Assembly: GCF_016097555.1 (NCBI RefSeq)
Contig: NC_054701.1
Coordinates: 669,049-733,048 of the forward strand
Origin: Gigantopelta aegis
Taxonomy: Eukaryota; Mollusca; Gastropoda; Neomphalida; Peltospiridae
Direction of reading: 5' to 3'
DNA length: 64,000 nucleotides
Shown here: positions 25,227 through 36,112 of the stretch, in pieces
Layout: each line of letters opens with the position of its first letter
Position numbering within the stretch: position 1 is the stretch's first letter
Program-made: the position numbers and the translations under genes
Notes under the pieces: generated by a model
Told to the model about the DNA's origin: nothing
What the model saw: the letters and a program-made list of their open reading frames with translations, nothing else
Database searches by the model: none

Positions 25227-26161
25227 TTATAATATCCCACCATTCCCAAAAATGACCTTAACTCCCGTTTTATCCTTTGGTCTCGACACATCCAATATCT
25301 TATGAACCTTCTTTTCCTTTGGTTTCAACTCTCCCTCTCCCACGACATGACCTAAAACTTCCATATTCTCAAACCCAGTGTTGCATTTACTTGGCTTTGC
25401 TTTCAAATTGGCTGCTTTAATCTGGCAAACATCTCTGATACAACTTCCATGTGCTCCTTCCATGTGCTCCTCCCATGTTTCTGTGAAGATAAGAATATCA
25501 TCAATATAATTTACTACATGATAAACCCCTTTTAACAACTTCCTCATCATCCGGGAATCATCCGGGCATTAACAATTCCAAAAGGCATAACCTTGCACCT
25601 GAATAACCCATGTGGCGTTATAAATGCTGTTACGTCTCTATCCTGTTCCTCAATAGGAATTTGCCAGTATCCCTTACACAAGTCTAGCTTAGTGAAGAAT
25701 TTGGCTTTCAACAACTTGCTAAACAATTCACTGATGTTCGGCATAGGTTCAGCATCAAACATGACTATCCTGTTCAATTTCCTGTAGTCAATACAAAAGC
25801 GATAAGTTTCATCCTTTTTCTTGACTAGCACTATTGGACTTGCATAAGCTGACTTTGCCGGTTCAATGACGTCCATTTCCAGCATCTGATCCAGTTCTTC
25901 CCTTACCGTGTCAGTTAAGCTATGTGGTGTTGGGTACGGTTTCAATCTTACTGGTTCGTCACTACTCAAGTTCACCTCAAATGTGTCTAATGTTGTGATA
26001 CCTGGCTTATCTGTAAATACCTCTTCATGCTGTTGCAACAAAGCTTCTACACCCTGCACCCGTTGACTCTGCAGCGTTTCAGCAATGTGACAATCTATGT
26101 CTCGGTAGCCTTCAGTGATGGTAACTACCTGGTTGACCCTCCATGACTGCTTCGGCTTCAT
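25227..26161 (-). pseudogene. Gypsy reverse transcriptase region
   Basis: RT motifs are clear: VIEPAKSAYASPIVLVKKKD, then FCIDYRKLN, then FFTKLDLCKGYWQIPI, then AFITPHGLFRCKVMPFG, then NYIDDILIFTETWEEH with the YIDD box near 25500. It belongs to the Ty3/Gypsy class by these motifs. It follows integrase on the same strand. Broken. Confidence 0.9.
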
Positions 26162-26202
26162 TCTCTACAACTCCAATGCACACTACTTCAACATCAATCT
26201 TG

Positions 26203-27330
26203 TCATAATACAAATTTGCATGGTAAGTCTTTATTTCCCCCCTTCACAATAATCCTATAATCTACCTCTCCTACCTTCCCTTCCATAACATATGGACCCT
26301 GCCATTTCATCAACAGCTTGTTGTTATTCGTCGGTAACAGAAGTAACACCTTGTCCCCAACCTCAAACTTTCGCCTCCTTACACCCGTGTTAAAGTACTT
26401 CCGGTATCGTGTCGATGCTTCCTTCAGTTCTTTCTGTGCCAACTTACATGTCTCTTCCAGTCTTTCCCGTAAATTAATGACATACTCGTACGTCGTTTTA
26501 ACCTCCTGATCTTCAACTTCTCCAGTCCATAATTCTCTAAGATATGCTTCGGCCCTCGAACCGACCTTCCATACAGCAACTCGAACAGCGAGAATCCTAA
26601 ACTTTTCTGAGGTACTTCTCTGTAAGCAAATAACAAAGGCATTATATACCTGTCCCAATCTTTTGGGTTTTCTACACACATTTTCTTCAACATGGATTTT
26701 AATGTTCCATTAAACCTCTCAACTAGCCCATTACACATTGGATGGTATGGTGTCGTCGTCATTTGATGTACAGCTAACAAACGACCTACCTCCTTCATGA
26801 CGTTTGATGTGAACTGCTTACCTTGATCCGTCAAGATTTTCATTGGTATACCCACCCGGCTGAATATATTACATGTACCAATGCCTCCGCAACTGTTTCT
26901 GTGTTAATGTTAGCTAGCGGGACTGCTTCTGGATACCTGGTTGCATAATCCACAAGAGTAAGTATGTACCTATTTTTTCGTTCTGTCATAGGCTCTATTG
27001 GACCAACCAAATCGACCGCAACCCGTTTGAACGGTACATCAATTACCGGCATCTGATCTAACTGTACTTTTCCTATCATACCTTTAGGTATAGTCTTTTG
27101 ACATGCATCGCAAGACTGACAAAATCTTCTCACATCCACTTGTAATCCTGGCCAATAAAAATGTTGCTGTATTCGGTCTACAGTTTTCTGTGTACCCAAA
27201 TGACCTGCCATAATGGTTTCATGTCCCACCTTCAGAACTCGCTTTCTCAATTTATTCGGTACAACTACTTGCGTGAATAATTTTCCATTTTCCACCTTTG
27301 GTGAATTAAACTTTCTCATTAACAGATTTC
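26203..27330 (-). pseudogene. Gypsy integrase region
   Basis: Shows an HHCC zinc-binding module (GHLGTQKTVDRIQQHFYWPG then CQSCDACQK, near 27100-27220), the first catalytic Asp region (AVDLVGPIEP, YILTLVDYATRYPEAVPL near 26950-27030), the second Asp and Glu region (ILTDQGKQFTSNV, HPMCNGLVERFNGTLKSML near 26690-26840) and a C-terminal beta-barrel-like segment (FEVGDKVLLLLP, KWQGPYVM). It lies between protease and RT. Broken. Confidence 0.9.
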
Positions 27331-28081
27331 TCTTCATCACAAAGCTTGCTGTTCCCTTACCAGCTGCCCTTTGGTTATTTTGTTTCGCCAATTCAAAGAA
27401 AGGTTTCAAACTCTCATCACTATTCTGTGCCTCCCTCATTCCATCAGGACTTACCACATCCCATGTTATCTTCGCCGTTTCCAATGGCTTCATTTCTCGA
27501 CCCTTCTTATTTTTCTGTGCTCTGGTTTCCATCACCGTAATCGTTTGTATCTCCCATGACGTCCTTGTATCTGGTTCCATCACATTTCTTGCTCCTGGGA
27601 CATTTCCTATTACAATGTCAAACGGTGGATTTTCAATCACCATAGCTTTTGTATTCCCTGCAAAATATGGAGTTTTCAAATAAATCTCACACCATGGTAC
27701 ACAGTGTATTGTCCCATCAATTGTGACAAAGTTTCCCATTTCTCCTGCCAAAGCACACTCTGGGACCAACAATCTCTTAATAGCCACAGTAGAGCATCCT
27801 GTATCTCTAATGATTTTCATTTCTTTTCCAAATACCTGCCCCACTATTATTCGTATGCTTTCCTTACCTCCCTGATGTTCTCGTTCATTGTCAGCAACAC
27901 ATACCCCAATAGTTTGCTTGTCCTTTGTCTGTCGTTTATCCCCTTTCCTACTGGAACACGGCCTTGCTATATGACCCTTTTCTCCACAACTGTAACATGT
28001 GGGTATCCAAGGTAACGACGTTGATTCACCTTTCTTAACCGCAGACAAACTTCCCTTATTCATTCCCTCCTGGCTCTCCAC
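27331..28081 (-). pseudogene. Gypsy zinc knuckle and aspartic protease region
   Basis: A CCHC nucleocapsid knuckle (CYSCGEKGHIARPC near 27960-28000) is followed by a retroviral-type protease with the DTG active-site triplet (IIRDTGCSTVAIKR near 27780-27815) and a later hydrophobic segment (PPFDIVIGNVPGA). The region between the protease and the integrase zinc finger is charged and lacks a recognised domain. Confidence 0.85.
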
Positions 28082-28960
28082 ATGTCCTCCCCCTTTACTT
28101 CCTGGCGACCAACATCGACCTTTTCCCTCATTCCATTACCTTGAAGACGCAACCTATCTTCTCTCCTCCCCAACGAGTTCCCTGCCTCAAAACATTTCTC
28201 CGCTAGCGCTGCCATTTCCTTAGCAGTTTTGGGCGTCCTTTCCTTTAAAAACAATTTTAAATCACTACTCACAGAATTCACCAGTTGCTCTCTTAAAATC
28301 AAATCCACCACACTTTCAAATGTTTTATCAATCTCACTCAAACTTAACCATCTATTCATGTACCCATTTACTCTATCCAGGAACTGCGTATAGGTCTCCC
28401 CAATTTCTATTCTTGCACTTCTAAATCTTTGTCTAAATCCGTCTTCTGTGAATTGATATCTATGTAATAAAGCATTCTTCAACTTAACGTAATTTACCGC
28501 ATCTTCAGTACTCATTCTTACGTATACATCCCTTGCTCGCCCCGTCAGCAACCCTCCCAAGTGAATAACCTATTCACTCACTGGCGACTTCTGCGCGTCC
28601 ATCAATCTTTCAAACGTTATCAAGTACGCATCCATGTCGTCCTTTCCATCCTGAAACGACAGCACCCTGAACTTCACACCTTTGGTGTAGCTGAAAGACT
28701 AGATGAATTAACCTTACTCATCTCTATTTGTTTCATCTCCAATTGAAACTGTCTATCTCGTTCTCTTTCTTTCTCTGTGTATTCTCTCTGCTTGGCCTGC
28801 TCTTCTCTCTCTCTCAATAGCTCTCTCTTTCCTCCCTCTTTTGTCTCTCAATCTCCATTCCTCTTTTCGCTCTTTAACAAACTCCTGTAGCTTTTCTTTT
28901 TCTAGACCAAGACTCTTTCCCTGCTCAATAAACTGTCCACTATCCATAACATACATACAA
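28060..28960 (-). pseudogene. Gypsy gag region
   Basis: The upstream part (28753-28945) encodes a highly charged Glu/Arg-rich coiled-coil-like segment beginning MDSGQFIEQGKSLGLEKEKL. The downstream part (28060-28560) has a helical SCAN-like capsid pattern (YVKLKNALLHRYQFTEDGFR, FLDRVNGYMNRWL, LILREQLVNS) typical of Gypsy gag. Capsid-like and broken. Confidence 0.8.
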
Positions 28961-29324
28961 TGTTTACCAACAAAAAACAAAAATGACAGTTCCGAGTGAA
29001 AATTCCGATATAAAACCAATCTATACTCACCTCATAATAACTTACTCCAACTTTGCCTACTCCCAGCCTACCCTCCTACAATAAAATACAAAATACTCAC
29101 CTTCTATACTTACCCGCCTAACGTTTTGGTTTCCAGTATCAACAGCACCCCTGTCACAAAATAACCCATGCACCGATCTTCTAGCACTGTAGCCTTAATG
29201 GGTTTGACAGCTATCACCTAAAACTGGCAAGGTACCACCTAGGCAAACCACACACTCCAAGTACTTTTCAGCTATCGGTAATGTGACGGATTAGGGTTGG
29301 TCTGCCCTGCATATCCACAAAATA

Positions 29325-30558
29325 TGTCACGAACTGATAACTAAAAAGACCACCAACACACACGAAGTTTAAAAAAAAAACAAGTTATTACACTAAACAA
29401 ACACAATCTCCACTTACCCTATTAACTAACGCACAAGCATACATGTATTCCATTCATTCGCTTCCATTCAAATTCCAAAAAACCCATATACTTTAACGCT
29501 AATCACAAACAAATTACACAACCCCAAGAAAATCAAATATATATCACTACGTCAGTTAGTTCCTTTTAGTTCTTAACAGTTCAAAAACAACATGTTCGGT
29601 TTCGCATCCTACACCGCGAAGTTGTCATCCACCACGACGTTTAGTAGTCATCCACCACGCCGACGTTTAGTTGTCATCTACCACGACGGCGTTTATGTTG
29701 TCATCCACTGCGACGACGTTTATGTTGTCATCCACTGCGACGACGTTTATGTTGTTATCCACCGCGACATTTATGTTGTCATCCACTGCGACGACGTTTA
29801 TGTTGTGTCACCAACCGTCTCCATCATATGAGCCGATGTCAGCTCACAGCGCTATGCACCACTCCACTCGGGCATCAGACGGTCCCCTCGACCGTCGCTG
29901 TAATAGTATAACCCTCATCACAATTCCATACATATTTTATAACAATCTCTGGTAATCTTGGTTATACACAATATTCAAACTAGACAAATAAACACACAAC
30001 TTATATATCAAGTTACATCAACAGCGTATACACACAAAACAATACTAATGTTTACTCATGGTTACTTCTAACCCAGATAACCTGCTCCGGTACGTTTCTT
30101 TCACCGACATATGTAGTGCACGCTCTACTCTAGGTCAAGGTCAAAGGGTTTTACGTGCACGTTCAGAGCAAGCTGTTGTAGCGCACGCCTGTCGTGGGCA
30201 CAGGTGCCGGCCTTGGCCGGCCTCTCTGTCCAAGACAGAGTAAGCTCTACTCTAATACTGTAACTACTTTTATACCTTGGGACTAACCCAACCTATTTTC
30301 CCATTGGCTAACCAATATCTGCAATGCAGCAAGATTGCCTCAAGCGAATACGCCCGTGCAACCCAACCTTCCTGCTCAGTACTCCTTTACTTTGGGGAAA
30401 TGTACATAATACACACTAACAAAATAATGATAGACTTGCCACAAGTCCAAACCCACAATGTACATATTATACCTCGAAATATACAGATAGACCTGCCTCT
30501 TGTCACAAGAGACCCCCAACTACACAATTCATCTAGATCCCAACTTTGACTTGTGACA
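29325..30558 (-). repeat. Gypsy 5' LTR with later insertion
   Basis: 1234 bp. It is longer than its partner mainly because of an about 111-bp insertion at 30133-30243. The same catccacc-cgacg minisatellite occurs at 29620-29810 with fewer units. Confidence 0.93.
30122..30254. mobile_element. Short SINE-like insertion in the Gypsy 5' LTR
   Basis: The other LTR has a single 'tctactcta' where this LTR has two copies of GCTCTACTCTA (30122-30132 and 30244-30254) around a 111-bp insert starting 'ggtcaaggtcaaagggtttt' and containing 'gtgccggccttggccggcc'. The 11-bp direct repeat fits target duplication by LINE machinery. The insert postdates the Gypsy insertion. Family not recognised. Confidence 0.75.
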
Positions 30559-30563
30559 GTATT

Positions 30564-30912
30564 TTTAACGTCATTTTGCCACATGCTTGCCGCCGGTTAC
30601 TGTATAGGACAGGAGGGCTATGACACATGGAGGGAAAACAAAAGTCGAATGTGTGGAATCCAATACAGTGGCATGATTTGGCATCCATGTTCAGATACAT
30701 AGTGGTATTTTACTTTATTCCTTAGTCTCATTATCATCTAGTATAGTTGTCGGGTACTCGGGTCTGGGTCGAGTTTGACCCTCGAGCACTCGTGTCCAAC
30801 ATCTTACATTACACGGTATGGTATACAACGCTGTCGACCTGCTCACTTTGAATAGATATTTAGATCAGTTGCTTGTTCTTTGCATTATTAATTTCAATCG
30901 AAATGAAGTTTT
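30564..30912. other. Unique stretch
   Basis: No gene recognised. 'actcgggtctgggtcgag' near 30752 resembles the motif at about 23300 left of the Gypsy element. Confidence 0.4.
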
Positions 30913-31324
30913 GTGTTGTAATAAAGCAAGAAAGAAATGTTTTATTTAACGACGCACTCAACACATTTTATTTACGGTTATATGGCGTCAGACATATGGT
31001 TAAGGACCACACAGATTTTGAGAGGAAACCCGCTGTCGCCACTACATGGGCTACTCTTCCGATTAGCAGCAAGGGATCTTTTATTTGCACTTCCCACAGG
31101 CAGGAGAGCACAAACCACGGCCTTTGTTGAACCAGTTATGGATCACTGGTCGGTGCAAGTGGTTTACACCTACCCATTGTGCCTTGCGGAGCACTCACTC
31201 AGGGTTTGGAGTCGGTATCTGGATTAAAAATCCCATGCCTCGACTGGGATCCGAACCCCGTACCTACCAGCCTGTAGACCGATCGCCTACCACGACACCA
31301 CCGAGGCCGGTGTGTTGTAATAAA
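30913..31324 (-). mobile_element. tRNA-headed SINE with 13-bp target duplication
   Basis: Same family as 42055-42438 but on the minus strand. The head (box B 'ggttcggatcc' complement near 31240, box A near 31290) lies at the right and the tail 'cgttaaataaaacatttc' at the left. It is flanked by GTGTTGTAATAAA at 30913-30925 and 31312-31324, a 13-bp target duplication. Open frames inside are incidental. Confidence 0.92.
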
Positions 31325-31755
31325 TACCTGGTATAAAAAGTACGTTTACTTAGGAATTACGAGCGAAAACCTCATCCATATAGTTTTGAACGTGACAAGT
31401 GTGACATATTGCAAGAATTAAGTGATTAATGTTTTATGTAATAATATACAAAGCTTACTTGTTAGTGTGAGTTAATCGAAAATTAGGAAGAAAGTTTATT
31501 TCAACACTCTTCTCGTCGAGTTACAGGATGGAAGTAATAACACGTTAATCCGGTAGGGTTATCGGCTTTATCCTGTCCAGGACGAGTGGGCAATTGCGCT
31601 CGTGAAGCTCACCATCCTTACCGTCACGGGATAAAGCTGATACTGATAGTGTGACAGACATGTCTGGTGGGCACCACATCGGAACGCGACTGCGAGTGTG
31701 TACTGCAAGAGGAAAAACCAAAACATTATTGTTCTAATTGCGAAACCATTTGGGA
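31325..31755. other. Unique stretch
   Basis: No gene or element recognised. Confidence 0.4.
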
Positions 31756-31926
31756 ATCCAGGGCCGTAGCTAGGGTTTTTTGTTTGGGGGGGGGGGGGGG
31801 GGGGCAACTTTGTAGTTCATAGTCTAAAACTCGTTAAACGGTTAAGAAGAGAATTTTCTTTAAGTTTGTGTATTTTTTCCCGGATTTGTTTCCTTGTCTC
31901 CCCTCTCCCCGCTAGCTACGGCCCTG
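31756..31926. mobile_element. Small inverted-repeat element with poly-G tract
   Basis: Left end 'ccagggccgtagctaggg' (about 31757-31774) and right end 'cgctagctacggccctgg' (31909-31926) are inverted repeats with one mismatch. A run of about 18 G lies at 31785-31803 just inside the left end. Non-coding, about 170 bp; no convincing target duplication. Confidence 0.72.
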
Positions 31927-32426
31927 GACTTCAACTCGGTTAAAAATATCACAATGTTTTAGTTGTTTTGTGTTTTCAATGGCGAAAAGTAATTTACGAT
32001 AGTTTTATACTAAGACTCAGAAACGTGATTTACATGCCTATATCCACTAGGGTTCAGGCATGTTTCTCCTGGGTCTTACCCCTGGCAAGGCCAGCGGTTT
32101 GATCCAGAGGAGAAAAGTAAAGGACGAGGAGAATTTTGACATTATACCAAAAAGGGAATTGGATATTATTGAATTTAGATGTATCTTTCGAAATAAAATA
32201 TAAGGCTATTTTAGAATTTCTATAACTTAGCTGACACAATGTTTAAATTGATATTTAACCTAAATTTTAATTGGCTCTGGAGGAAAGGTTACGAATGGGG
32301 TGAGCTTTGCATCCAATCCAGCTTTGTCGATCCAGCACCCGGGTGAGTGTTCACTACGTCATCGGGCCAGATTTCCATGGCACAGGACATGCGATGGGGG
32401 GAGGCTAGACAGACCTAGCCCTAATC
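31927..32426. other. Unique stretch with an LTR-like shared motif
   Basis: 32038-32110 ('agggttcaggcatgtttctc', 'ggcaaggccag') resembles 992-1040 inside the solo LTR ('aaggttcaggcacgtctctc', 'ggcatggccag'). No gene. Confidence 0.45.
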
Positions 32427-32824
32427 TTAAAGGGACATTCCTGAGTTTGCTGCACTGTAAGATGTTTTCAACTAATAAAATATTTCTACGATTAAACTTA
32501 CATGTTAAATATATTTTCTTGTTTAGAATATCAGTGTCTGTATATTCAATGTGTTTCTCGTCGTCTTAATATTTGTAAGAAGCCCAAACTGGATTTTGTC
32601 TTCAAATAATTTCGTACGTTCGAATTTTTTTTTTGAATTTTTTTAGGAAATAAAATGAAATTTAACCTAGTACAAATATTAGAACGATCAAAAACACGTT
32701 TAGTATACAGCCAGTAATATTTTATGCCGAAAAATATATTTGATATATAATTACAATCGTTAAAAAGTCTCTGTTAGTCGATAACATCTTACACATTGCA
32801 GCAAACTCAGGAATGTCCCTTTAA
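32427..32824. mobile_element. MITE with TTAA target duplication
   Basis: The 390-bp body 32431-32820 begins 'agggacattcctgagtttgc' and ends with its reverse complement; the inverted repeats extend about 37 bp with small differences. TTAA flanks both sides (32427-32430, 32821-32824), pointing to a piggyBac- or Kolobok-type transposase; the AGGG terminus favours Kolobok. The interior is AT-rich and non-coding. Confidence 0.88.
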
Positions 32825-32990
32825 CTCCCAATCGCCGACGCCATACCGTCATATTTCTAGCGTTCCACCCCGCCCTCACAGAGCTACAGTAGGCCATTCC
32901 AGTGGATGGTGGAATTAGTTATAATTATATATCTGAAACAATACTTGTGTCAGTTTGTACCATTAGTTAATATTTAAGTTAGTCAGTTAA

Positions 32991-33213
32991 GCCACTAGGT
33001 GGTGCCTTTTGAGTGACCATAAGGCGATGGTCAGTTGTTCACTAGGTGGTGTCTTTTGAGTGATCATAAGGTTATGGTCAGTTAAGCCACTGGGTAGTGG
33101 CTTTTGAGTGACCATAAGGTGATGGTCAGTTGATCACTAGGTGTTGATCATTTAACCACAAGGTGGTGGTTGTCAATGGAAAGTTGTAGTTGGGTGATCA
33201 CAAGGTTATGATC
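32991..33213. repeat. Array of about nine short hairpins
   Basis: Short inverted repeats, mostly 16-18 bases, follow each other every 20-50 bases. Perfect 6-bp stems are seen at 33015-33032 (GACCAT/ATGGTC), 33086-33101 (GCCACT/AGTGGC), 33110-33127 (GACCAT/ATGGTC), 33131-33150 (TGATCA/TGATCA) and 33154-33171 (AACCAC/GTGGTT), with imperfect ones near 32991, 33041, 33062 and 33196. Loops share AAGG or TAGG/GGGT. Spacers recur ('ttttgagt', 'cagttaa', 'cagttg'). Stems differ between units yet remain paired. Confidence 0.8.
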
Positions 33214-33771
33214 TCTCAATCAGTTAATAATTCCGCCGCCGAGCCCGCGTGGTGAAGAGAATTCCTGAAAAAACTTGCTTGATTAAAAATTGTAAAATTA
33301 AAAACTAAAAATTATGGCAAGCAACAACAGAAAACTAATCTCTGGTTGAATAATTTTGATAGGTTCCCAAGGTTCTCCTGAGCATTCGCCGCATGCACAT
33401 AAGTATCACGTGCCACGTGTAATGTACAAATGCCCTGTCTGCACGAATGATCCATATTGATCACCAAACAGACAGGGGAACGATCTGACCCTATAATCGT
33501 TTTAATTATAAAATAAAAACATGGTTAATACATTAATTAAAATATAACACATATAATTAGTTAAAATATTTACTCAACAATAAAATTGTCTGTATTAAAA
33601 GAGCATAAATGAATCAAATTTAAAACAAACACATTTAATTTAAAATAATACAAACCATGGATGACCTCTGCCAGAAGGTCATATTGCCAATAGCACATCG
33701 AATAGCTAAACACTGAACATAATTAAAAGTGAAACGCACTACTGCAAACAATTTAAAAGCATTCAACAAGA
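33214..33771. other. Non-coding stretch with further hairpins
   Basis: CCCTGTCTG (about 33433-33441) pairs with CAGACAGGG (33468-33476) around an inner TGATC/GATCA stem. ATGACCT pairs with AGGTCAT near 33660-33681. AT-rich otherwise; no gene. Confidence 0.55.
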
Positions 33772-33875
33772 GCAAACACAGCACTAGCAAGCAAACACAG
33801 CACTAGCAAGCAAACACAGCACTAGCAAGCAAACACAGCACTAGCAAGCAAACACAGCACTAGCAAGCAAACACG
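33772..33875. repeat. 19-bp tandem repeat, 5.5 copies
   Basis: 'gcaaacacagcactagcaa' repeats with essentially no variation. Confidence 0.9.
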
Positions 33876-34544
33876 AAGCAGGTGTAAGCCTGTTGGGCAC
33901 GCCAAAACAGTAGCATAAACAGCCATGCAAAATGGATTTAAATTAATACCGTATGTAAGAATCCATTCCGGTAGCTGTAAAAATAAAAATACGGTATGAA
34001 TTCATACAGTATACAACCCTAAACCATAGTGGGCTCGACCAGATCAGGACCACACCCGGAATGGCCCCTGCCAGAGACTAATACTAATAAGAGAGCTAGA
34101 CAGATATTTAGACATAAATACGCTCTCATTACAGTCAGAGACCAAGCTATGTAATGTTCTTTCAATCGCTGCCCACCAAAGAGTAGTCAGAGATTTCAGT
34201 TCTAATACCACAACACGCCTATGTTTGACGTCAAATACATTTACATCGATACTTTTCGAGTTCCTTGATTAAAAAAAAAAAGAATCCAGATATTAATCAC
34301 TACAGAAAGAAACCCGATAGCACTCACATTCAGCTAAGCTTCGGTAAATTTCGGAAAGCAGAATTCTACGTTCGCCGACCTATATCGTGGTGTAGCGTCA
34401 CATGATCACCCATTCAGCCATTCTGTCTTCCAGGGGCCGCAATCTGATTAAAATTAGATCTACTGGTCTAATAGTAATTAACCAGTGGAGCTAATTTTAA
34501 ATAGATAAGATAATACGACAACTGCCCGACAATCACCAACATTT
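33876..34544. other. Unique stretch
   Basis: No gene recognised; contains AT-rich sequence and a short poly-A tract near 34270. Confidence 0.4.
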
Positions 34545-34690
34545 TGTTTTGTTTAACGACACCACTAGAGCACAGTTTACCATTAGTAGCAAGGGATCTT
34601 TTAATTGTACCATTCCACAGACAGGATAGCATACACCACGGCCTTTGATATATCAGAGTAGTACACACGCCAAGCAGGCAAACCACTCGT
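34545..34690 (-). mobile_element. SINE fragment (second SINE type)
   Basis: Minus-strand fragment with the tail 'gtttaacgacaccactagag' at the left and body 'gtagcaagggatctttta', 'ccattccacagacaggatag', 'ccacggcctttgatat'. The central part is deleted relative to other copies, and the tRNA head is missing. Confidence 0.8.
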
Positions 34691-34779
34691 AGATCAAATA
34701 CTTTTTCACCTTGAGAAAACGTGAATGTAATATTGTCAACATTCCACAAGTTTTACTATATATTTCATTCAAACATTTA

Positions 34780-35150
34780 AATTAAAAATATTTCATTCAG
34801 ACATTTAAATTAAAAATAATAATAAAATATATAAAATAAATAAAATTGAAATTGAATATTGTACACCTTGAAAAATAAAATGAATATTGTATATATGTAT
34901 TATTTCTATAAACAAAGCTATATACACCTCCATAAACAAAGCTATATACAAAAATAAAATTGAATATTGTATATATGTATTATTTCTATAAACAAAGCTA
35001 TATACGCCTTGAAAAATAAAATTGAATATTGTATATATGTATTATTTCTATAAACAAAGCTATATACAACTTGAAAAATAAAATTGAATATTGTATATAT
35101 GTATTATTTCTATAAACAAAGCTATATACACCTTGAAAAATAAAATGCAC
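34780..35150. repeat. Satellite H: about 62-bp repeat, 4-5 copies
   Basis: Units contain 'aaaattgaatattgtatata', 'tgtattatttctataaacaa' and 'agctatatacaccttgaaaa'. The second unit is shortened. Confidence 0.88.
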
Positions 35151-35384
35151 AAATAAAATATCGTAAACATGTATCGTCTGCTACCGATTTTGTTTATTTG
35201 GCCACTCGAAAGGTAGTTTTTTATTTTTTTAAAATTAAACTTAATATTTTTTGTAGAATTATGAAAAAGTAAAAAAAATACCGACCTGTAAACAGCGTTG
35301 TTTGCTTGTTGTAGAAATTTAACAGGGGTCAAGGTTAGTAGACCAGTTTTTATTTTAATGTGGCGATGCATTGTAATAATATAG

Positions 35385-36112
35385 CTAATTTTGAATTTGA
35401 ATCGTATAGTATTCTATATGTCTCTTTCCATTCGGCGACATAGATAGATGCAAACTTTAGTCTAAAACATTTACTCATAGCACAAGACACTCGCTGATAC
35501 ATTTCTCCATCAAACTCAAACTCATTTCCTTTAAGACGTAATTCTAACAGCTCAGTAATGATTTTATCTGCTCTGGATTTGGGTACTCACCAAATGCTGT
35601 TATAGCTGAATCAATATTCCGTATCAATATCTATGTTGGTGTACATGGAGTCAATATCAAGGGTAACCAAAATATATCTTTTGGGATTTTTGTTTTTGAT
35701 AATTTTGATAGAACTTCAGTGTTTTTCATAAAACTTTTGTATCTATTTGCACTTGATTTTAAATGAAAGTCTATATATTCCGAAATAGTGTACGAATTTG
35801 ATCCATAGTCTGAAATGATTGGTCGACCGGGTGATGTGTTAATATCGGTCCATGTATCGACTGGCTTGTGGATATTTGGAAGTAGATAACATATCCAGGT
35901 TTGTGACTGACCTGGCTTCTAGAAATTTAACTTGACATTTTAGATATTGAATAATTGCGTTGAACGTTTTACAATTCCCAGGCCAAATAGCTTTGTCTAA
36001 GTTTTGTAGTATTTTGGATTATTAAGCTGTCGACGGACTTCCCGAATGTAGTTTTACCTTAACAGAATGACACTAGTTGACCCCTTGTCTGCAAGATTTG
36101 TAACAATTTATT
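35385..36112 (-). mobile_element. Penelope-like element reverse transcriptase fragment, decayed
   Basis: Minus-strand peptides match Penelope-like RT in order: NLADKGSTSVIL near 36080, LPNIHKPVDTW and SPGRPIISDYGSNSYTISEY near 35790-35890, YILVTLDIDSMYTNIDID near 35620-35680, then IITELLELRLKGNEFEFDGE and SCAMSKCFRLKFASIY near 35430-35550. These correspond to the LPKIHKP, PGRPIVS, DVxSLYTNI and GTAMG(T)xxAP(S)xANI blocks. No GIY-YIG endonuclease was found. The fragment is decayed, with several breaks. Confidence 0.85.

Larger units (their letters stand above)
23382..30563 (-). mobile_element. Gypsy-class LTR retrotransposon, broken, Gmr1-like gene order
   Basis: Two long terminal repeats (23387-24510 and 29325-30558) with TGTCAC...GTGACA ends are flanked by the 5-bp target duplication GTATT (23382-23386 and 30559-30563). 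On the minus strand the internal region runs gag, zinc knuckle, protease, integrase, reverse transcriptase, RNase H. RT sequence is Ty3/Gypsy-like, but integrase precedes RT, as in Gmr1-like elements. The LTRs differ by roughly one base in 20-25 by eye plus indels, so the insertion is of moderate age. The internal region has about half a dozen breaks and is a fossil. Confidence 0.93.

Noticed and set aside
27213-28223. Plus-strand frames of 60-156 aa
   Set aside because: Antisense to Gypsy protease-integrase and gag; hydrophobic composition mirrors charged residues on the coding strand.
30937-31336. Frames of 83-96 aa at 30.9-31.3 kb and the related ones at 36.5 and 42.2 kb
   Set aside because: All are translations of the same SINE family.
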